This document shows positions 1 to 4,866 of a stretch of 6,314 bases of DNA, in pieces; the stretch's first letter is position 1; each line of letters begins with the position of its first letter. The notes beneath the pieces are model-generated. The model saw only the letters and a program-made list of their open reading frames with translations, ran no database searches and was not told the DNA's origin. The position numbers and the translations under genes are program-made. The stretch comes from an uncultured Peptococcaceae bacterium (GTDB lineage: Bacteria > Bacillota > Peptococcia > Peptococcales > Peptococcaceae), in contig CAMFFG010000073.1 of assembly GCA_945949655.1 (NCBI GenBank), forward strand, positions 1 to 6,314. The letters run 5' to 3'.

Positions 1-1
1 G

Positions 2-1045
2 GCAGAAGCTGCTTCCTATCCTATGATGTACAAAACACTGGGCGCTATGCAGCAGAAAATGGCAGAACTGTGGATGGTAGCGCAGGATCTGTACTTATCC
101 AACGGGGTCACCACGGTGCAGGACGGTGCTTCCGGCGGTGATAACCTGAAAATGCTGACCGGTTTTGACCAGGCCGGTATGGTCAAAATGGATGTGGTGG
201 CTTATCCGACCTTCCAGTCCGCTGCACACGACTGCATGCTGGAAAACCAGGATATGTGCAAAAAATACAAGGGCCATGTAAAACTGGGCGGCTACAAGCT
301 GGTGCTGGATGGTTCTCCGCAGGCCAAAACAGCCTGGGTGACCAAACCGTATGAAAATGATACCACCTGTGGGGTGCCCATCATTCCGGATGACGAAGTA
401 AAACAGTATATGGCACAGGCTCTGGCTGACAATATGCAGACTCTGGTACACTGCAACGGCGATGCAGCCGGGGATCAGTTCCTGCGGTGCTATGAAGAGG
501 AATTTGCCAAATCGGATAATCCAAATAAAGAAAACCTGCGCTTTACCATGATCCACTGCCAGACCGCCCGGAAGGATCAGCTGGAAAAAATGGTGCAGTT
601 TAAAATGATCCCATCCATTTATGTGGCCCATGTAAACTACTGGGGCGACGTGCATCTGAAAAATCTGGGCGCAGAACGGGGCAACCGTATCAGCCCGGTA
701 AAAGACGCTCTGGATTTAGGGCTGGTGTACAACTTCCACACCGATACACCGGTTGTTAAACCAGATATGCTGCACACTGTATGGACTGCAGTAAACCGCA
801 TCAGTCGTAATGGTGTGCTGGTGGGCGCTGACCAGCGCGTTGGCGTGTATGATGCCCTGAAAGGTGTTACCATCAACGCAGCCTATGCCTATTTTGAAGA
901 AGATGAAAAAGGCTCCATCAAAGCGGGCAAACGGGCCGATCTGGTCGTTCTGAGCGATAACCCGCTGAAAGTAGACCCAATGGCAATCAAGGACATTCAG
1001 GTGCTGGAAACCATCAAGGATGGTCAGACTGTTTATCGCGCCTAA
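2..1045 (+). CDS. Amidohydrolase family 3 (YtcJ-like) protein, 5' end cut by window
   Basis: This is the C-terminal 347 residues of a metal-dependent amidohydrolase. The frame is open from base 2, and alignment with the downstream paralogue shows that about 185 N-terminal residues, including the HxH metal motif, lie before the window. The ATG at 23 is internal, not the start. Visible active-site elements are a lysine in GGYKLVLDG (codon 296-298), the usual position of the carboxylated bridging lysine. Also present are the histidine of VHCNGD (449-451), the histidine of MIHCQ and the aspartate of NFHTDTPVV. The C-terminal GSIKAGKRADLVVL segment is the small beta-sandwich domain closing the fold. 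Family members hydrolyse amide or related C-N bonds in the cytoplasm; no signal peptide can be judged here. Every metal ligand that falls inside the window is intact, so the enzyme looks functional. The TRAP transporter genes downstream suggest an imported substrate, but its identity is not readable. The gene ends in TAA. The family call is firm and the substrate unknown. Confidence 0.9.
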   Translation, partial: AEAASYPMMYKTLGAMQQKMAELWMVAQDLYLSNGVTTVQDGASGGDNLKMLTGFDQAGMVKMDVVAYPTFQSAAHDCMLENQDMCKKYKGHVKLGGYKLVLDGSPQAKTAWVTKPYENDTTCGVPIIPDDEVKQYMAQALADNMQTLVHCNGDAAGDQFLRCYEEEFAKSDNPNKENLRFTMIHCQTARKDQLEKMVQFKMIPSIYVAHVNYWGDVHLKNLGAERGNRISPVKDALDLGLVYNFHTDTPVVKPDMLHTVWTAVNRISRNGVLVGADQRVGVYDALKGVTINAAYAYFEEDEKGSIKAGKRADLVVLSDNPLKVDPMAIKDIQVLETIKDGQTVYRA

Positions 1046-1126
1046 GTCGAAAAACAGGGCTGAACAAGGCAGTCCCCTGACTTAATTGATACAGATAAAA
1101 TTATATTATCATTTTGAAAGAAATAT

Positions 1127-1155
1127 TATTTATTTGTCACAATTTTCTGTATAAT
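1127..1155 (+). promoter_or_regulatory. Possible promoter for the second amidohydrolase gene
   Basis: TATAAT at 1150-1155 is a perfect -10 consensus, preceded by TG at 1148-1149. At a 17-base spacing the -35 position (1127-1132, TATTTA) is poor. The better match TTGTCA at 1134-1139 is only 10 bases away, which is too close. A start near 1162 would give a leader of about 45 bases. Such a transcript would lack the left arm of the terminator hairpin and so escape it. This is an inference from the -10 match alone. Confidence 0.35.
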
Positions 1156-1193
1156 GGCCGTATGAGAAATCGTACGTGCCATTATATTTTTTT
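1150..1193 (+). terminator. Intrinsic terminator or attenuator between the amidohydrolase genes
   Basis: Bases 1150-1165 pair with 1170-1186. The outer arm TATAATGGCCGTA pairs with TACG, one bulged T (1177) and GCCATTATA. The inner arm TGA pairs with TCG through one G-T pair, and the loop is GAAA (1166-1169), a GNRA tetraloop. Seven Ts follow at 1187-1193. This is the form of a rho-independent terminator, although the stem is AU-rich at its base. It would end transcription of the upstream gene, or control read-through into the next one. It stops directly before the AGGAGG of the second amidohydrolase gene. The left arm begins with TATAAT (see the separate promoter entry). Confidence 0.7.
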
Positions 1194-1200
1194 CAGGAGG
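1194..1200 (+). promoter_or_regulatory. Ribosome binding site that decides the start at 1208
   Basis: CAGGAGG is a near-perfect Shine-Dalgarno sequence. Its 7-base spacing to the ATG at 1208, against 1 base to the ATG at 1202, favours the later start. It follows directly on the T-tract of the hairpin, so formation of that hairpin could affect ribosome access. Confidence 0.75.
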
Positions 1201-1207
1201 TATGTTT

Positions 1208-2806
1208 ATGGAAACATTATATTTTAACGGTGATATTATCACCATGGAAGGCGAAGGCGATTATGCGGAAGCAGTGCTGGTGGCTGACGGCAGGATCAAA
1301 GCGACCGGGGCTTATGCTGCGGTAGCCGCTCAGAAAGGTGCGGACTGCCAGTTGGTGGATCTGCAGGGCAAAACGCTGATGCCGTCCTTTATCGACGCGC
1401 ACAGCCATGCGGCATCCATGGCGCCGATGTTTGCCGATCTGTGCGATCTGTCCGCCTGCAGCAGCTTTGATGACATTGTAGCTGCCCTGACCACCTACAA
1501 GGATGCCCGTCAGGTTCCGGCCGGACAGGCCATCGTGGGTTACAATTACGATGAAAACTTCCTGGCCGAACAGGCTGCACCCCATCGTGATCTGCTGGAT
1601 CAGGTATCTACCGAACACCCCATCACCATCATGCATGTGTCGGTACACATGGTGGTAGCCAACAGCATGGCGCTGGCCAGTGTCAACTATACGGATGACA
1701 TGGCGGATATTCCCGGCGGCGAAATTGGCCGCTATGAAGATGGCCGCTTAAATGGGTATCTGGCAGAGGCTGCTTCCTATGCGCTGATCGGTGGTATTTT
1801 TGGAATCATGCAGCAGAAAATGGCGCAGCTGTGGCCGGTGGCGCAGCAGATGTATCTGTCCAACGGCATTACCACAGTGCAGGATGGCGGTTCGGATGAT
1901 GGCGTGGTAAAAATGCTGCTTGCCTTTGATCAGGCCGGTATGGTGAAAACCGATGTGGTAGCTTATGAAAGCTGCGGCGCCAAAGCCCATGATACCATGG
2001 TGGCTTATCCGGAACTGTGCGGCAAATACAAAGGCCATGTGAAGATCGGTGGCTATAAAATTGTGCTGGATGGTGCTCCGCAGGCCAGAACTGCCTGGAT
2101 GACCCAGCCCTATGAAGGCGGCGAAGAGTACGGTGTGCCAATCGTAAAAACAGAAGATCTGGAACAGTATGTCAAACAGGCGCTGGATGACAATATGCAG
2201 ATTTTAGCCCACTGCAACGGCGATGCCGCTGGCGATCAGTATCTGGGTACCATTGAAAAAATGCTGCCGTTGAGCGATAATCCCAATAAAGAAAATCTGC
2301 GGTTTACCATGATCCACTGCCAGACCGCCCGGAAAGATCAGATTGAAAAAATGGCGCAGCTGAAGATGATTCCATCCATTTTTGTGGCCCATGTAAACTA
2401 CTGGGGCGATGTACACATGAAAAACTTCGGGCCGGTGCGGGGCAGCCGTGTAAGCCCGGTAAAAGATGCGCTGGAAGCAGGCTTAAAATATAATTTCCAC
2501 ACCGACACCCCGGTGGTACGGCCTGATATGCTGCACAGTGTGTGGACTGCTGTAAACCGCATCAGCCGCAGTGGTGCTGTGATCGGTACAGAGCAGCGCA
2601 TTGGTGTGTATGATGCCCTGAAAGGGGTTACCATTAACGCAGCCTATGCCTATTTTGAAGAGAACGAAAAAGGCTCTATTAAAGCGGGCAAACGGGCCGA
2701 TCTGGTCATTCTGAGCGATAATCCGTTAAAAGTGGATCCAATGACCATCAAAGATATTAAAGTTCTGGAAACCATCAAGGACGGCCAGACTGTTTACAAA
2801 GCGTAA
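1208..2806 (+). CDS. Amidohydrolase family 3 (YtcJ-like) protein, complete
   Basis: A complete 532-residue metal-dependent hydrolase of the amidohydrolase superfamily (YtcJ / N-substituted formamide deformylase-like branch), a usual length for the family. Residues 1-57 form the N-terminal part of the beta-sandwich domain (LYFNGDIITMEG). The HxH metal motif is H65 and H67 in FIDAHSHA. K284 in GGYKIVLDG is the likely carboxylated lysine, H335 (AHCNGD) and H370 (MIHCQ) are further ligands, and D433 in NFHTDTPVV is the catalytic aspartate. The C-terminus (GSIKAGKRADLVIL) returns to the beta-sandwich domain. No signal peptide is seen, so it should be cytoplasmic. Two ATGs lie at 1202 and 1208. CAGGAGG at 1194-1200 is only 1 base from the first but 7 from the second, so 1208 is chosen. 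The gene is a tandem paralogue of the one at 2-1045. The reaction is probably hydrolysis of an amide or related bond, with unknown substrate. Confidence 0.93.
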   Translation: METLYFNGDIITMEGEGDYAEAVLVADGRIKATGAYAAVAAQKGADCQLVDLQGKTLMPSFIDAHSHAASMAPMFADLCDLSACSSFDDIVAALTTYKDARQVPAGQAIVGYNYDENFLAEQAAPHRDLLDQVSTEHPITIMHVSVHMVVANSMALASVNYTDDMADIPGGEIGRYEDGRLNGYLAEAASYALIGGIFGIMQQKMAQLWPVAQQMYLSNGITTVQDGGSDDGVVKMLLAFDQAGMVKTDVVAYESCGAKAHDTMVAYPELCGKYKGHVKIGGYKIVLDGAPQARTAWMTQPYEGGEEYGVPIVKTEDLEQYVKQALDDNMQILAHCNGDAAGDQYLGTIEKMLPLSDNPNKENLRFTMIHCQTARKDQIEKMAQLKMIPSIFVAHVNYWGDVHMKNFGPVRGSRVSPVKDALEAGLKYNFHTDTPVVRPDMLHSVWTAVNRISRSGAVIGTEQRIGVYDALKGVTINAAYAYFEENEKGSIKAGKRADLVILSDNPLKVDPMTIKDIKVLETIKDGQTVYKA

Positions 2807-2823
2807 CATATTGTAAATCTCAG

Positions 2824-2851
2824 CGTTCCTCTTCTGTGCAGGAGAGGAATG
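2824..2851 (+). terminator. Hairpin after the second amidohydrolase gene, weak terminator candidate
   Basis: An arm beginning TTCCTCTTCT pairs with AGGAGAGGAA around a GTGC loop (2836-2839). Two further base pairs outside (C-G and G-T) make about 12 in all. It begins 17 bases after the stop codon at 2806, a normal place for a terminator. No T-tract follows at once; the nearest T-rich run is about 20 bases downstream (2869-2879). It may be a weak terminator or a 3' end-stabilising hairpin rather than a standard rho-independent terminator. Confidence 0.45.
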
Positions 2852-2922
2852 GAACCGATTTCCTATTGTGTTTCTTTTTCAAAAAAATATGAGGATCCTT
2901 ATGTATATTTTTTGCGAAAAAC

Positions 2923-2951
2923 TTGTGCGGTTTTTTATTTTGTTATATACT
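2923..2951 (+). promoter_or_regulatory. Predicted sigma-70 type promoter for dctP
   Basis: TTGTGC (2923-2928) and TATACT (2946-2951) are separated by exactly 17 bases in an AT-rich stretch. The -10 matches consensus at 5 of 6 positions and the -35 at 3 of 6. Transcription would start near 2958, leaving a leader of about 113 bases before the dctP start at 3071. The position, upstream of a transporter set and after the amidohydrolase gene, suggests that the transporter is a transcription unit of its own. Confidence 0.5.
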
Positions 2952-2976
2952 TATCACAGATATATGGTTGCCGTGC

Positions 2977-2995
2977 TCCGGGCTGCACCCCCGGA
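2977..2995 (+). promoter_or_regulatory. GC-rich hairpin in the dctP leader
   Basis: TCCGGG pairs with CCCGGA around a 7-base loop, giving a six-pair, mostly GC stem in an otherwise AT-rich region. It would lie about 20 bases into the predicted leader. It has no T-tract, so it is not a terminator. I could not match it to a riboswitch class that I know. Confidence 0.35.
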
Positions 2996-3010
2996 CAGAC
3001 AGCTATGCAG

Positions 3011-3025
3011 GCTTACCTGGTAAGC
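3011..3025 (+). promoter_or_regulatory. Palindrome in the dctP leader, possible operator or hairpin
   Basis: GCTTACC and GGTAAGC are perfect inverted 7-base arms around a single central T. As DNA this is a compact odd-length dyad suited to a dimeric repressor such as a GntR-type regulator. As RNA it would make a 5-6 pair hairpin with a small loop. It lies downstream of the predicted promoter, where a bound repressor would block transcription. No regulator gene is visible in the window. Confidence 0.35.
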
Positions 3026-3055
3026 AAAACATATTCTCAATGTGTTTATGAGGAA

Positions 3056-3061
3056 AAGGAG
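3056..3061 (+). promoter_or_regulatory. Ribosome binding site supporting the TTG start of dctP
   Basis: AAGGAG lies 9 bases before TTG at 3071, within a longer purine run that also offers GAGGG (3061-3065) at 5 bases. No in-frame ATG at a suitable distance precedes a signal peptide, so this site decides in favour of the TTG start. Confidence 0.75.
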
Positions 3062-3070
3062 AGGGACATT

Positions 3071-4129
3071 TTGAAAAAAAGAAAATTAGCTGCACTGTTT
3101 GCCAGCACTCTGCTGATCGCTGCAGTAGCCTTAACCGGCTGCGGCGGCAACAAAGATGCACAGCAGGCTGATCAGCCTGCTGCTGATGCAGAAAAGATCA
3201 CCATCGTATTCAGCCACAACCAGCCGGTAGATTCTCCGGAAGGTATCGGGGCACAGGCTATGGTAGACAAGCTGTATGAACTGCTGGGAGAAGACCGCGT
3301 TTCCGTAGAGCTGTATCCTGCACAGCAGAAAGGGAATCTGCGTGAACAGGCTGAAGCAACACAGATCGGTGATATCAACATCACCATGCAGCCAGTATCC
3401 ACCATCACACCGTTCGTAGATGATATCAAAGTAATTGACTTCCCATATCTGCTGCCGGCAGACCGGGAACAGATCTTTGAAGTGCTGGACGGCGAACTGG
3501 GTCAGGAAGCACTGGGACGTCTGGAACAGGGTGGTTTTAAAGGGTTAGGCTTCTGGTTTGAAGGCTACAAACTGTTCACCACCAACGGAAAAGAAATCCA
3601 CAGTCCTGCAGATTTCCAGGGCATGAAGATCCGTATCATGGAATCCCCGCTGTTAAAAGCACAGTATGAAAACTGGGGCGCTACCGCTACACCAATTGCT
3701 TACAGTGAACTGTACAGTGCACTGGAACAGGGTACTGTAGACGGTGAAGAAAATCCGATCCAGACCATCGTGCTGAACAACTATCAGGAAGTACAGAGCC
3801 AGATCATCCAATCTTATCATGGTACCATGACCTACATTCTGATGGCAAACCTGGATTGGTTCAACAACCTGCCGGAAGATGTACAGGCTGCAGTAATTGA
3901 AGCCGAAGCCTATGGTCGTCAGGAAACCCGCAAAGCTTATGCGGAAAAAGAACAGGAATATCTGGATGTTGTAAAAAATGCTGAAGGCGTACATTACTAT
4001 GAACTGACACCGGAAGAAATCGAAGCATTCAAAGCTACTGTACAGCCTGTATATGACAGCCAGACTGCTGGAAGCGAATGGCAGGCCGATTTTGTACAGA
4101 GACTGCAGGAAGCGTTTGCAGCTCTGTAA
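3071..4129 (+). CDS. dctP: TRAP transporter solute-binding lipoprotein (DctP family)
   Basis: This 352-residue protein is the extracytoplasmic binding subunit of a TRAP transporter, which hands its ligand to the DctQ/DctM membrane complex. The TTG start gives a lysine-rich n-region (KKRK), a hydrophobic stretch (residues 6-20) and a lipobox LTGC with Cys24 as the lipidated residue, so it is tethered to the outer face of the membrane. The mature part starts with an acidic linker, then EKITIVFSHNQP. GMKIRIMESP holds R188, which aligns with the conserved arginine that binds the ligand carboxylate in this family. ALEQGTVDGEENP holds N228 in the conserved ligand-site segment. These residues support a carboxylate ligand, not named further. 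Length is typical once the signal is included. The open frame extends upstream to 2849, but that stretch shows no signal peptide and lacks a ribosome site. It is followed by dctQ after 167 bases that contain two hairpins. Confidence 0.93.
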   Translation: MKKRKLAALFASTLLIAAVALTGCGGNKDAQQADQPAADAEKITIVFSHNQPVDSPEGIGAQAMVDKLYELLGEDRVSVELYPAQQKGNLREQAEATQIGDINITMQPVSTITPFVDDIKVIDFPYLLPADREQIFEVLDGELGQEALGRLEQGGFKGLGFWFEGYKLFTTNGKEIHSPADFQGMKIRIMESPLLKAQYENWGATATPIAYSELYSALEQGTVDGEENPIQTIVLNNYQEVQSQIIQSYHGTMTYILMANLDWFNNLPEDVQAAVIEAEAYGRQETRKAYAEKEQEYLDVVKNAEGVHYYELTPEEIEAFKATVQPVYDSQTAGSEWQADFVQRLQEAFAAL

Positions 4130-4161
4130 TAGTGGCGTAATCGGTTTTTCAGGGTGAAACT

Positions 4162-4213
4162 AAGCAGAGAGAGTTCCGCAGGTGCAGCGACTCCTCTGCT
4201 TCTTTCTTATTTT
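4162..4213 (+). terminator. Terminator or attenuator between dctP and dctQ
   Basis: AAGCAGAG (4162-4169) pairs with CTCTGCTT (4194-4201). With one bulged A, GAGT (4171-4174) continues the stem with ACTC (4190-4193), and a small CGC/GCG stem is possible inside the loop. A T-rich tract (TTCTTTCTTATTTT) overlaps and follows the right arm. This fits an intrinsic terminator interrupted by a few non-T bases, so probably leaky. Partial termination here would raise the ratio of binding protein to membrane subunits. Confidence 0.65.
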
Positions 4214-4235
4214 GTTTGTGCGTGCTGGTCTGATG

Positions 4236-4254
4236 AGCAGGCGCGCCTGCTTTT
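4236..4254 (+). terminator. Second hairpin before dctQ, 16-base perfect palindrome
   Basis: AGCAGGCGCGCCTGCT (4236-4251) is a perfect palindrome. As RNA it forms a six-pair stem with a CGCG loop, and TTTTA follows. The stem is short and the T-tract only four bases, so it is a weaker terminator than the one just upstream. As DNA it could also be a protein-binding dyad. It lies about 45 bases before the dctQ start. Confidence 0.5.
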
Positions 4255-4296
4255 ACATAAAAAAGAGATTGTTCTCAAAAGAAAGGGGTAAAAGGA

Positions 4297-4590
4297 ATGG
4301 ACGAAAAAAGACCAAAATCTTTGGCAGCGCGGCTGATCTGGCTGGAAGAAAATATGATGGGCCTGATTGTACTGGCCGTTACGCTGCTGTTGTTCGTCAA
4401 TGTGGTTGTGCGGTACATTACAGTGCCACTGTACAATCTTACAGGCTTTAAGCTGCCAACTCTTTCGTGGGCGGAAGAAGCGATCCGTTACGGTATCATC
4501 TGGATCACGTTCCTGGCAGCCGCCAATGCATTTCGGAGGGAGAGCCATTTTGGCGTGGACCTGATCCTGCGCGTTAAGTCGAAGACATAG
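4297..4590 (+). CDS. dctQ: TRAP transporter small permease DctQ, N-terminal half (ends at in-frame TAG)
   Basis: This codes for 97 residues, the first half of the four-helix small membrane subunit of a TRAP transporter. Helix 1 is about residues 19-41 (MMGLIVLAVTLLLFVNVVV) and helix 2 about 62-80. Between them and after helix 2 come the family hallmarks LSWAEEAIRYG and RRESHFGVDL. The start is ATG 4297, with AAAGGGG at 4282-4288 spaced 8 bases away. The frame stops at TAG (4588-4590), but the same frame continues without a gap into the second half of DctQ (4591-4866). Together the halves would give about 188 residues, a normal DctQ length. A CAG to TAG change would explain it. The gene may therefore be a nonsense-mutant pseudogene, a split gene or a read-through case. 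Another possibility is a sequencing error. Confidence 0.85.
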   Translation: MDEKRPKSLAARLIWLEENMMGLIVLAVTLLLFVNVVVRYITVPLYNLTGFKLPTLSWAEEAIRYGIIWITFLAAANAFRRESHFGVDLILRVKSKT

Positions 4591-4866
4591 GTGAAGGGTA
4601 TTCGTTTGCTGAATGATATAGGTTGTTTTATTTTCTGCGGTTTTGTACTTTATTATGGCATTAAAATGGTGCAGTTTAACATGGCCAATGGTCAGATATC
4701 TCCGTCGCTTCGCCTGCCTTTCTGGATGGTGTACTGCGTGATCCCGTTCTCCGGAGGGTTATCCATGCTGTATATTGCCCGTAATTTTATCCGCAAGCTG
4801 AGAACACCGGCGGAAGTGCTGCACCAGTATAACAATACTTCGGCGAAAGGAGAGAGCGAAGAATGA
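4591..4866 (+). CDS. dctQ: TRAP transporter small permease DctQ, C-terminal half (after in-frame TAG)
   Basis: The 91 codons after the TAG are the second half of DctQ, in the same frame as the first. They contain helix 3 (about residues 9-28, with LYYGIKMVQF) and helix 4 (about 45-65). SPSLRLPFWMVYCVIPFSGG matches the family's pattern of a short loop, then a proline and tryptophan entry into the last helix. GTG directly follows the TAG and could allow reinitiation, but it has no good ribosome site. TTG at 4606 is another option: GAAGGG lies 7 bases upstream within TAGGTGAAGGG. Whether this half is translated separately cannot be decided here. Its TGA stop overlaps the dctM start as ATGA. Conservation through to the last residue suggests the lesion, if real, is recent. 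Confidence 0.75.
   Translation: MKGIRLLNDIGCFIFCGFVLYYGIKMVQFNMANGQISPSLRLPFWMVYCVIPFSGGLSMLYIARNFIRKLRTPAEVLHQYNNTSAKGESEE
4847..4852 (+). promoter_or_regulatory. Ribosome binding site of dctM inside dctQ
   Basis: AAGGAG lies 10 bases before the dctM ATG at 4863 and within the last codons of dctQ. The four-base ATGA overlap suggests translational coupling, so early termination in dctQ could also lower DctM synthesis. The strong site would allow some independent initiation. Confidence 0.65.

Noticed and set aside
95..655. Long minus-strand frames opposite the amidohydrolase, dctP and dctM genes
   Set aside because: They mirror strong coding frames of recognised families, lack ribosome sites and family motifs, and recur at equivalent places in both paralogues, as expected of shadows.
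23..1045. ATG at 23 as the true start of the first amidohydrolase gene
   Set aside because: The frame is open upstream to base 2, and those residues (AEAASY) match an internal part of the downstream paralogue, so the gene simply enters from outside the window.
1055..1079. Terminator right after the first amidohydrolase gene
   Set aside because: CAGGG and CCCTG form only a five-pair stem with a large loop and no T-tract; the hairpin at 1150-1186 is a far better candidate.
1134..1155. TTGTCA with TATAAT as a full promoter
   Set aside because: The spacer is only 10 bases, too short for sigma-70 type recognition; only the -10 match is kept as evidence.
1202..1207. ATG at 1202 as the start of the second amidohydrolase gene
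   Set aside because: It lies only one base after AGGAGG; the ATG at 1208 has the proper spacing.
2849..3070. 74-codon N-terminal extension of dctP starting at ATG 2849
   Set aside because: The extension puts the signal peptide and lipobox inside the protein, overlaps the hairpin and predicted promoter, and has no convincing translation start. The TTG at 3071 with AAGGAG fits a lipoprotein signal exactly.
4367..4564. Alternative frame inside dctQ
   Set aside because: It overlaps the DctQ N-terminal half, which has clear helices and family motifs, and it shows no recognisable protein features of its own.
4588..4590. Reassignment of TAG to an amino acid in this organism
   Set aside because: dctM ends with TAG at the expected family length, and read-through there would add only a short tail before TAA. 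A single event in dctQ is a simpler explanation, though suppression is not excluded.
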